Source: JAQUBU01 sp036677685 (lineage in GTDB: Bacteria; Bacillota; Syntrophomonadia; Syntrophomonadales; Syntrophomonadaceae). From it: a stretch of 64,000 nucleotides of DNA. The translations under genes and the position numbers were made by a program. Under the pieces are notes generated by a model. That model saw only the letters and a program-made list of their open reading frames with translations, made no database searches and was not told the DNA's origin. Within the stretch, counting starts at the first letter, position 1; each line of letters opens with the position of its first letter. This document shows, piece by piece, positions 47,193-56,054 of this stretch. The stretch lies in the NCBI GenBank assembly GCA_036677685.1, contig JAVBWA010000022.1, positions 66,250 through 130,249 of the forward strand. The letters run 5' to 3'.

Positions 47193-49370
47193 TTATTCAC
47201 TCCTTGACTCTGCGGGCAATACCCGCTTGACTTCCAAAACATCCCGGACTTTTTGTATCCGTTGAACAACCGCATGCAGGCGGCCCATGTCTTTTATTTC
47301 AAGTTTAAGATTTATTATTGCAAACCCGTTTTTATTAGCCCGGGAGAAAACTGAATTAATAGGAATCCTCGCATCAGCAATCTCATTCATTACGTCAGTA
47401 GTCAAACGCGCCCTGTCAAAAGCCCTTACTTCCAATTCAACAAAGTAGATGCCCTGTTCATTGGCCCACTCTACTTCCAAAACTCTATCCTTTTCGTTAT
47501 TAAGATAGTTCTGCATATTCGGGCAGTCCTGCCGGTGTACAGAAACTCCCCGCCCCCGGGTTATATAGCCCCAAACCGGGTCGCCGGGCAGGGGATTGCA
47601 GCAGCGGGCGAGCCGCAGTGCTACATCATCAACTCCTTTAACCCTTAGTGCGTTGACTTCCTTGTCTCGTACCGGGCTCTTGGTTTCAAGAGGAATATTA
47701 ATTATATCCTCAACCTGGATGTCGGGAAAAAACGACTCTTGAAGTTTGTTAAGAACCTGATTGGTAGTAACTGCGCCATCGCCAACCGCTGCCAGCAAGT
47801 CGTCAACAGTGTTGAAACCAAAGCGTTTGACAGTTTGCAGCAGCTTATCCTCTTTCAACAACTCTTTGGGGTTGAAATGACGCTTTTTTAATTCCCTCTC
47901 CAGTATTTCATGGCCTTTTATGATGTTTTCCTGGCGCTTTTCCCGGTTAAACCATTGTTTGATTCTGCTCCGGGCTGAGGAAGTTTTGACCATATTCAAC
48001 CAGTCCCGGGTAGGTCCGGGCGAGTTTTTGGAAGTAATGATCTCCACAATATCGCCATTATCTAGGGGAAAATCAAGCGGGACAATCCGACCGTTAACCC
48101 GAGCGCCAGTACATTTATGCCCCACCTCGGTGTGCACCCGGTAGGCAAAATCAACCGGACAGGCCCCTTTTGGCAGTTCTATTACCGCACCTTTGGGTGA
48201 AAAAACAAAGACCGTATCGTCAAAAAGATCTATTTTCAACGATTCCATAAACTCGTTGGTATCTTTTATGTCCTGCTGCCATTCCAAAATCTGCCGCAGC
48301 CAGGATAGTTTTTCGTCGAACTTGCGCTCTTTAGGGTTGCTGCCTTCCTTATAACGCCAGTGAGCAGCAATACCATACTCAGCGGTACGGTGCATTTCCA
48401 CGGTTCTAATTTGTACTTCGAAGGGTTCCCCGCCTTTGCCGATCAGGGTGGTGTGAAGAGATTGATACATATTAGCTTTAGGGGTTGCTATATAATCCTT
48501 GAAGCGGCCAGGTAAGGGTTTCCACATGGTATGGATGATTCCCAATGCTCCATAACACTCGCGAATATCATCGACAAGTACCCTGATGGCTATTTTATCA
48601 TAAATTTCATCAATATCCTTCCCTTGTTTTAGCATTTTTTTGTAAATACTAAAAATATTTTTGGGTCGGCCTTCAATATCCGCAACAATATCTATTTGCT
48701 GAAGGCCCGTTGTAATCTGCTCTACCAGGTCATTGACATAGTTTTCACGTTCACGTCGTTTTTGTTTTAATCTTTTGGCAACCTCATGGTAGGTTTCAGC
48801 TTCCAAATAGTAAAATGAAAGGTCTTCCAACTCCCATTTAAATTTAAAAATACCCAATCTGTGAGCCAGCGGGGCAAATATTTCCATGGTTTCCTGGGCA
48901 ATCTCTTTTTGTTTGCGTTCATTCTGATAATTCAAAGTGCGCATATTATGCAAGCGGTCAGCTAATTTGATTATTATAACTCTGATGTCCTTGGCCATCG
49001 CAATAAACATCTTGCGCAGATTCTCGGCTTGGGCATCTTCCCGGGACTTGAAATCAATACGGCTTAATTTAGTGACCCCATCAACCAATAAAGTTATCTC
49101 TTCCCCAAATTCCCGTAATAAGTCGAGATAACTGACCCGGGTGTCTTCGATCACATCATGTAATAGAGCGGCACATATCGTGGCACTATCCATTTCAATA
49201 TCAGCCAGTATTAAAGCTACTTCATGCGGATGAGTAATATAGGGCTCACCGGAAATGCGTTTCTGCCCCGAATGAGCCGCTTCCGCATATTCGTAGGCCT
49301 TAGTAATGGAGGCAAAATTAGCATCCGGATCATATTCACTTACTTTGCTAAGAATATTGTCTATTCCCAT
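47193..49370 (-). CDS. relA: Bifunctional (p)ppGpp synthetase/hydrolase RelA/SpoT
   Basis: Makes and degrades the stringent-response alarmone. The 725-residue product has an HD hydrolase domain with ALLHDVIEDTRVS intact, so hydrolysis is expected. The synthetase domain follows (KIAIRVLVDDIRECYGALG, GRFKDYIATPKANMYQSLHT), then TGS (VFVFSPKGAVIELPKGACPVDFAY), a zinc-finger-like region with CCNPLPGDPVWGY, and a C-terminal ACT domain. It feeds GTP levels sensed by CodY elsewhere in this window. It lies 4 nt after recJ; apt, often between them, is absent. Confidence 0.96.
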   Translation of the reverse strand: MGIDNILSKVSEYDPDANFASITKAYEYAEAAHSGQKRISGEPYITHPHEVALILADIEMDSATICAALLHDVIEDTRVSYLDLLREFGEEITLLVDGVTKLSRIDFKSREDAQAENLRKMFIAMAKDIRVIIIKLADRLHNMRTLNYQNERKQKEIAQETMEIFAPLAHRLGIFKFKWELEDLSFYYLEAETYHEVAKRLKQKRRERENYVNDLVEQITTGLQQIDIVADIEGRPKNIFSIYKKMLKQGKDIDEIYDKIAIRVLVDDIRECYGALGIIHTMWKPLPGRFKDYIATPKANMYQSLHTTLIGKGGEPFEVQIRTVEMHRTAEYGIAAHWRYKEGSNPKERKFDEKLSWLRQILEWQQDIKDTNEFMESLKIDLFDDTVFVFSPKGAVIELPKGACPVDFAYRVHTEVGHKCTGARVNGRIVPLDFPLDNGDIVEIITSKNSPGPTRDWLNMVKTSSARSRIKQWFNREKRQENIIKGHEILERELKKRHFNPKELLKEDKLLQTVKRFGFNTVDDLLAAVGDGAVTTNQVLNKLQESFFPDIQVEDIINIPLETKSPVRDKEVNALRVKGVDDVALRLARCCNPLPGDPVWGYITRGRGVSVHRQDCPNMQNYLNNEKDRVLEVEWANEQGIYFVELEVRAFDRARLTTDVMNEIADARIPINSVFSRANKNGFAIINLKLEIKDMGRLHAVVQRIQKVRDVLEVKRVLPAESRSE

Positions 49371-49374
49371 TGTA

Positions 49375-52194
49375 TCACCGTACCAGGTATTTATTTATTT
49401 CCACCTCCAGGCGGGAAAACGCTTTTTTTTCAGCCAGACCTTCTAAATAGTATGAAGAATCAGAAATATCGACAAGCTGTCTATCCATTCTATGGAACAT
49501 TATTGCCATAATACTACCCTTTTTTTCGAAGCTGCACAAGCCCAGATCCTCCATTATATGGAGGATTGGCCATAAATCAATAAGCGTAAATTCACGCTTT
49601 ATCCATCCGCCAATCCTGCCCAACAAATCCGCTATGTCGACTTTAAGTTGTTTCTTGCCCGTGTTTTTAAAAAAGTTGAGTATATCCTTAATTCTTTCCA
49701 AATTAGGATAAATTCGAGCCAGATAATCTTTATATGGCTTGATATCATTAGCGCCAAAGAGGACATTTGCCGTATACTCGGAGCCAGCTGTCAATTGCTC
49801 CATTACATAGCCAGCTTCCCAGAGGCTAAATGGAACATCGGCAAAAATCACTTCATCAATCGCTAGAGTTTCGCCGGCGAAGTCTCTCCAGCTGCTGTCC
49901 GTCAATAAAACCCTGGTTTCGCTCTCCTGGAAACGCCGGCGCAGGCTTTGTCTGGCCCGGGAATCCTTTATGCCGGCAACAGCTATCATATCCGGCACTT
50001 GTTGACTAAGCTGCTGTATGGTACGGCGGCGATTGGCATAAACTATGGTGGTTTTTAGAGCATCATAGTTCCAGTCCACCTGTTTCCAGGATAAAGGCTT
50101 GGCCGTGTCATAAAGCCTTGCTATGCTTCTTTCTCCGGCATAATCATGTAAGTCGTCATTTCCTGGCCCAACCTCAATAATATATTGCAAATTGGTCGGC
50201 AAATCATTTTTTCGAAGGTAATATAGCAAAGAAGAGCGGGTAAGCAAAAATATTTTGCCAAGTCCTTGAGCTAATTCCCGGCTGGCCAAGCGTTCTTCCA
50301 CCGGATCCATAAAACCATGCAAAGGCCGCAGGCTGGCGGCCCGGAAATATCTGATCAGACTGGCTCGCAACAGCTTCAGACTACGATAAGTGGGGAAAAC
50401 AAATACTACCGGCTGGATGTTCTGCAGTTCGGCCACAGCGCGGCCAAGGGCAGCAGCAACAATATTCATAAATTTTGCTTTGTGGCGGTGGTCAGGCTGA
50501 AAACTGCACTTCATATCCTGAATCTTCATTTGGATGCTTTTGCGGCCGCGAAATTCATTTTCGCCCAATTCGAATATTAGATCATGATAACAGTTATTAA
50601 AGGGCATACTCATATACTGGGGCTTATTAAAGGCTATTCCTTCAAAAGACCCGGGTTCGGCAAGCAATTTGAAATGTTCTTGTTTTTTGCCTACCAATGT
50701 GAACTGGTTAATTTCTACAGTCCGCAAAGCAAAACATGGAATGGGGTTTCCTTCGCCAAAAGGCTCAAGTATTGCCAACTCTTTTAATAAATCCCGGTTA
50801 ATCTCCTCTATCTCAACTTCCGAATCGATGAGGCGAACCGCAGTTAACTCTTCATTATTAACATTTGACCTTATCCACCTTAAAAATACAGTTTTAAAGT
50901 CTGCAAACTGCTCGCGGCCAATGCTTAATCCAGCCGCCATTTTATGCCCGCCAAACTGCAATAAAAAGGATCCGCAATTGCTCAAGGCCTCATAAATGTC
51001 TATCCCGGGTACGCTCCGGGCTGAACCGCGGCCTGTATCCCCTTCCCAACAAATTAGTATAACCGGGCGCTGATATTTGGCACATAAGCGTGAGGCCACA
51101 ATGCCAATAACTCCATGATGCCAATTGTCGGCAGCCAGTATAAGCGCCGCCTCACTGTCCAAATCTACAACACTCTCTATTTGCAAAATCGCTTCCTGAA
51201 AAATCCCATCTTCAATTAAGCGGCGTTCGCTATTGAAACGGTCCAAAGCAGCGGCCAGATCGCCGGCTTTGGCCGAATCACCGGTCAGCAGCAATTCGAT
51301 GCTGGTACGGGCACTGTCCAGTCTCCCCGCTGAATTTAAGCGCGGGCCCAATACAAATCCCAAATGCCAGGGCGATATACTTTTCCCGGCCAATCCAACC
51401 TCTTTATACAAGGCCTGCAAACCGGGTCTCTTGGTATTCCGCAGTTTCTCCAAACCATATTTGAGTAATATGCGATTCTCACCCAACAGCGGAACAATAT
51501 CGGCAACCGTAGCCAGGGCCACCAAATCCAGCCATTCATAAAGCTTTTGTTCGGGTATTTTGTTCTTGGCCAGGGCGGAGGCCAGCTTAAAGGCCACCCC
51601 AACTCCGGCCAGGTTGATTATATCTTCATTTTGGTCCAGTTTAGGGTTTATTATCGCTGCCGCTGCCGGCAGTTGCTTGGCAGGGGTATGGTGGTCGGTG
51701 ATAATTACATCCATTCCCAATCGGGATGCTAAATTTACCTCTTCCACCGAAGTGATTCCGCAATCAACACTTATAAGCAGTTGACAGCCTTGCTGGCAAA
51801 GGACTTCAACAGCTTGTACATTCAAGCCATAACCTTCACTAAAGCGGCTGGGCACATAGTAAGCCGGTTTACAGCCCAAAGCCTGCAGGCATTCCACTAA
51901 AAGCACGGTGCTGCATACCCCGTCAACATCATAGTCACCATAAACAACCACTTGCTCACTGGCCCCTATGGCCTGCTCAATTCTCGATACTGCAGCCTTC
52001 ATTCCCGCCATGGCCAGAGGGTCACTTAAATCACTTAGCTCTGCATAAAGAAAATTTCGGGCATCTTGAATAGTTTTTATGCCCCTTTGGACCAGGAGAT
52101 TGGCAATAATCCGGGATAAACCCAATTCTTGCTCTATTTTTTTGGCTGCCTTTATATCATATTCTTTTAATTCCCAATCATTTAGGAAATGCAT
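49375..52194 (-). CDS. recJ: Single-stranded DNA exonuclease RecJ with long C-terminal region
   Basis: RecJ degrades single-stranded DNA 5' to 3' in recombination and repair. From ATG at 52192-52194 (after TGGAGGT) the product is 939 residues, longer than the ~560-790 usual. DHH motifs are VYGDYDVDGVCSTVLL and TDHHTPAKQLPAA; DHHA1 shows FGGHKMAAGLSI. After about residue 580 a further ~350 residues resemble a degenerate helicase domain (TIVYANRRRTIQQLSQQ, RVLLTDSSWRDFAG) without a Walker A. Similar tails occur in other clostridial RecJ proteins. Its role is unclear. Confidence 0.93.
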   Translation of the reverse strand: MHFLNDWELKEYDIKAAKKIEQELGLSRIIANLLVQRGIKTIQDARNFLYAELSDLSDPLAMAGMKAAVSRIEQAIGASEQVVVYGDYDVDGVCSTVLLVECLQALGCKPAYYVPSRFSEGYGLNVQAVEVLCQQGCQLLISVDCGITSVEEVNLASRLGMDVIITDHHTPAKQLPAAAAIINPKLDQNEDIINLAGVGVAFKLASALAKNKIPEQKLYEWLDLVALATVADIVPLLGENRILLKYGLEKLRNTKRPGLQALYKEVGLAGKSISPWHLGFVLGPRLNSAGRLDSARTSIELLLTGDSAKAGDLAAALDRFNSERRLIEDGIFQEAILQIESVVDLDSEAALILAADNWHHGVIGIVASRLCAKYQRPVILICWEGDTGRGSARSVPGIDIYEALSNCGSFLLQFGGHKMAAGLSIGREQFADFKTVFLRWIRSNVNNEELTAVRLIDSEVEIEEINRDLLKELAILEPFGEGNPIPCFALRTVEINQFTLVGKKQEHFKLLAEPGSFEGIAFNKPQYMSMPFNNCYHDLIFELGENEFRGRKSIQMKIQDMKCSFQPDHRHKAKFMNIVAAALGRAVAELQNIQPVVFVFPTYRSLKLLRASLIRYFRAASLRPLHGFMDPVEERLASRELAQGLGKIFLLTRSSLLYYLRKNDLPTNLQYIIEVGPGNDDLHDYAGERSIARLYDTAKPLSWKQVDWNYDALKTTIVYANRRRTIQQLSQQVPDMIAVAGIKDSRARQSLRRRFQESETRVLLTDSSWRDFAGETLAIDEVIFADVPFSLWEAGYVMEQLTAGSEYTANVLFGANDIKPYKDYLARIYPNLERIKDILNFFKNTGKKQLKVDIADLLGRIGGWIKREFTLIDLWPILHIMEDLGLCSFEKKGSIMAIMFHRMDRQLVDISDSSYYLEGLAEKKAFSRLEVEINKYLVR

Positions 52195-52500
52195 AATACC
52201 TCCAGGAATCTTTAATTCCGGACCTAGAACCAAATTTCATTATAACCCATTAGAGGCTATATTGTTGGGAAACTCGCTGATTCTTTTGAATTGCCTAAAA
52301 TCCAGAGTAGTTATTAAATGTGGAATCATGAGATTTTGCCATTAACATATAGCAATAAATCAATAATATAATATAACGTAGCGGCTTACCGCCTTCAACA
52401 ATGATTATGTTTCCAGAGGTAAGCCACTGAACTTAAGCACTTGTACTGTCAATACAAAGTCCAAATAAGAAATCTAATGCCCAACATAGTATTATGAGAA
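52195..52500. other. Intergenic region with an inverted repeat
   Basis: This 306-nt AT-rich gap between recJ and the propeller gene has one inverted repeat, GGCTTACC (52383-52390) and GGTAAGCC (52418-52425), with a 27-nt loop and no T-run. It may be a weak terminator or a transfer boundary. I see no gene. Confidence 0.4.
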
Positions 52501-53571
52501 TCAGTGGACAGCTAATCCTTGAGCGCCCAGAGTCGGTAGTCCCACATTTCTAATTACCTGTAATAGAATAAGCTGGCCGTTATTCTCAATATAAAATACG
52601 GATATAGAACCCTGGTTACCGTTCAAAACATAAAAATTACAGCCATCCCTACTGACTCCACTATCAATCGGGGCCGCTATTTCTTTAAGGGTGCTGTATG
52701 CAATATCCGTAATCATCAAGCTGCCATTATCTTTGATGCGATAGGTTGTGATAGTTCCGCTGCCAGTGTTTGAGGTGAAGGCAAAATTCTCAGACCGGGA
52801 GGCAGCCACCCAGCAGGTCGCGGTCTGTCCGTTGCGAACTGAACCGCTGATGACATCAAGCGTTCCATCCCTGTCGATAGTGTATGAGGAAAGCGCACCT
52901 GCACCTGCCTCAGAAACCAATAACAAACCGGAGGATAGAAAAACGGAGCCGAAAGGCCCTGCACCACTGGAGTCAGTGACGACAGGCCCCGTCAGTGTAC
53001 CGTCCCTATTAACACGAAAAACGCTGAGAATGTTGTTATTCAATTCGGACACAAGAAGTCGTCGTCCGCGGGGACTAAAAACCACGCACGCCGGTTGGGC
53101 GTCGGGAGTACTCAATGAATGTGTGGAATCGTCTATGGGGGAGAGCCGGCCGTCCTTCCTCACACAGAATCCGGTTACATTGGAAGCTATTTGCATGTCG
53201 GGATTGCCGGCATTGGTAACATAGAGGAGATTCCCGAACACACTTAAGCTGTTGGGCAAAACACCGCCTGAGGGCTCCACGTCCACCAAGCTAAGGGCAC
53301 CGCACTCGGACACACGAAAACTACTGATACTATTGCTGCCAGCATTTACGGCAAATAACAAGGAGCCATCGCCGGACAGAATAAGAGAGCCTTGCGATCC
53401 GAGTGGATCTACAATCTGCGCGCCCGTTCCGCTGCCACCCGTTGCATATGCATTCATGTGAGTAAGCGTACCATCTAAGTTCCGGCGAAAAGATATGACT
53501 TCATTTCTTTCACTTGCATTGGTCATAGCATAAACTGCGCCCATACGCCATCTACAATTAATTTTCTGCAT
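52501..53571 (-). CDS. Seven-bladed beta-propeller (lactonase-family-like) protein
   Basis: A 356-residue cytoplasmic-looking protein without a signal peptide. It consists of ~50-residue repeats of the form NxDGTL...(blade strand)...SGDGSLLFAVNAGSNSISSFRV; for example RNLDGTLTHMNAYATGG, RVNRDGTLTGPVVTDSSG and TIDRDGTLDVISGSV. This resembles the 6-phosphogluconolactonase-like (PF10282) group, but I see no proof of enzymatic function. AAGGAGG precedes the ATG. Flanked by AT-rich DNA, it has a higher GC content than its surroundings and may be an acquired gene. Confidence 0.75.
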   Translation of the reverse strand: MQKINCRWRMGAVYAMTNASERNEVISFRRNLDGTLTHMNAYATGGSGTGAQIVDPLGSQGSLILSGDGSLLFAVNAGSNSISSFRVSECGALSLVDVEPSGGVLPNSLSVFGNLLYVTNAGNPDMQIASNVTGFCVRKDGRLSPIDDSTHSLSTPDAQPACVVFSPRGRRLLVSELNNNILSVFRVNRDGTLTGPVVTDSSGAGPFGSVFLSSGLLLVSEAGAGALSSYTIDRDGTLDVISGSVRNGQTATCWVAASRSENFAFTSNTGSGTITTYRIKDNGSLMITDIAYSTLKEIAAPIDSGVSRDGCNFYVLNGNQGSISVFYIENNGQLILLQVIRNVGLPTLGAQGLAVH

Positions 53572-53986
53572 TTTAGAATCCTCCTTATTAAAGTGTTTGC
53601 GGCGTTACAGATGAGTATTTCTGACTTATCCTCGCTCCTTGTTCAGATGCAATACCACCGCAGTAATATACATTATTCAATTTAAGGTATTTTTGTTATT
53701 TTAAGGTTTTAATTTGTGTTAATTTCAGGAGCGGTAATTTGAGGTAATCAGCGTTACCCGATCCGTTGTTTAATTTTGTATAAAACCTACAATAACAGAG
53801 AATATTAATTATGAACGGTAGAGCCGTGGTCTATACCAAGGTTCATGTGCTACTCCAATCAAGGGACACCTAGGATCGGGATAGGTGTCCCTTTTCTTTT
53901 TAAAATGAACTGGTAAACCTGGGGCTAACATGTAAAAATATGAGTATACAAAAATCTAAACATAGTGCTTTTAAGGAGGGGTATTT
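53572..53986. other. Intergenic region between propeller gene and acetyltransferase
   Basis: This 415-nt gap between divergent genes is AT-rich. It holds a short stem (GGTAA...TTACC near 53740-53758), a possible 20-codon ORF (ATG at 53812) and a plus-strand terminator (53861-53900). No larger gene is supported. Confidence 0.55.
53861..53900 (+). terminator. Rho-independent terminator upstream of the GNAT gene
   Basis: A 12-bp stem AAGGGACACCTA / TAGGTGTCCCTT with a 9-nt loop followed by TTCTTTTT on the plus strand. No full gene precedes it on that strand, so it ends either a small transcript or works as a leader attenuator for the acetyltransferase gene. Confidence 0.8.
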
Positions 53987-54571
53987 TTGGCGGGCAGCGG
54001 AAAAATAAACGGCAATCGCATACATCTTGCTCCTATTGATACTGCAGATTTGGATATTTACATAAGGTGGCTCAATGATATTGAAACTTATGTTTTCCTT
54101 GATATCGCACCAATGGTGATCAACAAACTGACTGAACAAGAATATCTCGATAATGCTCTCAAAAACGGCGAACAGGTTTTTGGAATCAGACTCAATTCGG
54201 ATCAGCGTTTAATTGGCAATTGTGGACTGATCAATATCGACCACATTAACCGCAAGGCCGAACTGGGCATTTTTTTAGCTGAACAGAATTGTCTCAGTCA
54301 AGGATTGGGGTCGGAAGCAATAGCGCTTTTACTTGATTATGGCTTCAATATATTGAATCTCAACAGCGTATTTTTACGATGTTATGAATATAATAAACGG
54401 GCGCTCCGCTGTTACGAAAAATGTGGTTTTAAACTGACCGGTCGCTGGCGGCAGGCCAAAATAATTAATGGCCGCAAGTATGATGATTTGTTAATGGATG
54501 TTTTGGCCGAAGAATTTCAAGCCAGCCCTTATAAAGCAAAGTTGGATACTTTACTACAGACCGTCAAATAA
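53987..54571 (+). CDS. GNAT family N-acetyltransferase (RimJ/RimL/SpeG type)
   Basis: A 194-residue acetyl-CoA-dependent acetyltransferase of the Acetyltransf_3 group. It shows HLAPIDTADLDIYIRWLND near the N-terminus, the strand IGNCGLINIDHINRKAELGIFL and motif A QGLGSEAIALLLDYGFN, which binds acetyl-CoA. Motif B follows (RCYEYNKRALRCYEKCGF, and the WRQAKIINGRKYDDLLMDVL end). The substrate is unknown (ribosomal protein, polyamine or small molecule). It starts with TTG behind AAGGAGGGG. It is on the plus strand, opposite to the housekeeping genes. Confidence 0.85.
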   Translation: MAGSGKINGNRIHLAPIDTADLDIYIRWLNDIETYVFLDIAPMVINKLTEQEYLDNALKNGEQVFGIRLNSDQRLIGNCGLINIDHINRKAELGIFLAEQNCLSQGLGSEAIALLLDYGFNILNLNSVFLRCYEYNKRALRCYEKCGFKLTGRWRQAKIINGRKYDDLLMDVLAEEFQASPYKAKLDTLLQTVK

Positions 54572-54658
54572 AACACCCTGCAGGCACACGGATGTTCGCC
54601 AGGCTCACTAATACGGTAGCTGATAGCTGCATTATGTTAAAACCTCTTTCAATCACCG

Positions 54659-54713
54659 CACTCTATACGGGGACCATAAGGTCTGTCGCCACAACTTACG
54701 CATCTCAATCACG
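54659..54713 (+). repeat. Second hairpin repeat family, copy 3 (diverged)
   Basis: CACTCTATACGGGGACC with short stem GACC-ATAA-GGTC, then TGTCGCCACAACTTACG and CATCTCAATCAC. It lies between the acetyltransferase and the ATPase genes. Confidence 0.65.
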
Positions 54714-54777
54714 ATCTGGCTTTTCCTTACCATATTTATCCGGCCTAGTATTTTATCCTCCTTCATATAATTTCCCT

Positions 54778-54795
54778 ATAACGAGGTGAAAAGAT
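54778..54795 (-). repeat. Right-end fragment of the modular hairpin repeat
   Basis: Only TATAACGAGGTGAAAAGATG is left, at 15 nt before the ATPase start. It may be a remnant of a deleted copy or an ancestral target sequence. Confidence 0.55.
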
Positions 54796-54810
54796 GATGA
54801 AAGGGGAATT

Positions 54811-55926
54811 ATGGTGGCTAGAAGCAAGCATTTGTATCCTGGAGGCAATACCTGTCATGGGTTTTATTCTTTTTACGATTATATGGTTTCCCCCCAGGTT
54901 GAAAGAAAGATTGTCCTCAAGGGAGGCCCCGGGGTCGGCAAATCAACTTTTATGAAAAAGCTGGGAGAGGATTTTGCCAATGCCGAAATTGATGTGGAAT
55001 TCCACTGGTGTTCTTCGGATAATGAATCACTGGATGGGGTGGTTATTGGCCGACAGCAGTTTTGTGTAGTTGATGGTACAGCCCCGCATATCGTAGATCC
55101 GCGTTTTCCCGGAGCAGTTGATGAAATTGTCAATCTGGGCGAATTCTGGAATCGAACGGCCATCGCCAAGCACCGTTCGGAAGTAATAGACTTAAGCAAC
55201 GATATCGGGCGTTGTTTTGAACGGGCCTACTTGCGTTTGCAGGAAGCCGGCAGTGCTTACCAGGAATGGCAATCCTATTACAAAGAAGCTTGTGATATCG
55301 CAGCGGTAAATCGTAATATTCTGGCTTTAAGCAAGGAGTTTATACCCGCCGCTTCACCTCCCGGAACCATCCGGCATCTTTTTGCGGGAGCCATTACCCC
55401 GCTGGGATTGGTTACCAGGGTTGAAAGTATAATCGATTCCGATTATACTCTATTTGCGGTTAAGGGAAACCCGGGCAGCGGTCAAAAATCTCTTTTCAAT
55501 CACTGCCTGCACATTCTGGAATTATGCAACTATCCTGCTGAAATTTATCATAATCCTTTTGAGCCCAATGAAATTGACATAATTGTATTATACGATAAAA
55601 AATTAGCACTCCTGGATATTGCTTCACCCTTTAATTATGTGGAGCACCTCCCGTCAGCCAAATTTAAGCGCTTGCTGGATTTTGACCAGTTCGCATCCTC
55701 CAGAGTTCTAGATCTGAACAGCATAATGCTGGACCATGCCAAGAGTCGTTTTAGCTCACGGATAAATGAAGCTGTTACCTTAATAAATATGGCTAAAAAA
55801 TATCATGATGAATTGGAAGGTTATTATATACCTGCTATGGACTTCGAATCCATAAATCTAAGCCGGCAGGCAATATTTGAAGAGATAATGCAAAGTTTGT
55901 CGAATCCTCAGCTAAAAGGAAGTTAA
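54811..55926 (+). CDS. Two-P-loop ATPase of unknown function (PRK06851-like)
   Basis: A 371-residue protein with two nucleotide-binding modules. The first Walker A is LKGGPGVGKSTFMKKLG (GxxGxGKST, about 37-46). The second, FAVKGNPGSGQKSLFNH (about 218-228), has Gln in place of the usual position before Lys and is degenerate. Other features are HWCSSDNESLDGVVI and VVDGTAPHIVDPRFPGAVDEIV, which resembles family PRK06851 proteins of spore formers. The function is unknown; a kinase-like or sporulation-related role is guesswork. The ATG follows AAAGGGGAATT. Confidence 0.7.
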   Translation: MVARSKHLYPGGNTCHGFYSFYDYMVSPQVERKIVLKGGPGVGKSTFMKKLGEDFANAEIDVEFHWCSSDNESLDGVVIGRQQFCVVDGTAPHIVDPRFPGAVDEIVNLGEFWNRTAIAKHRSEVIDLSNDIGRCFERAYLRLQEAGSAYQEWQSYYKEACDIAAVNRNILALSKEFIPAASPPGTIRHLFAGAITPLGLVTRVESIIDSDYTLFAVKGNPGSGQKSLFNHCLHILELCNYPAEIYHNPFEPNEIDIIVLYDKKLALLDIASPFNYVEHLPSAKFKRLLDFDQFASSRVLDLNSIMLDHAKSRFSSRINEAVTLINMAKKYHDELEGYYIPAMDFESINLSRQAIFEEIMQSLSNPQLKGS

Positions 55927-56054
55927 TAGGATATTATTTGGATTCCTTGCCGTTAAGCTTATTGAAAAGCTAGACTAAGTTAAAGTAATATAAGAAAAAG
56001 ACTTTGGCTATTAAAATATATACTAAAATATGGATACTTTCAGGAGCGATTAAC

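Noticed and set aside
54592..54789. 65-codon plus-strand ORF between acetyltransferase and ATPase
   Set aside because: Overlaps the second repeat family and the repeat fragment; no ribosome binding site.
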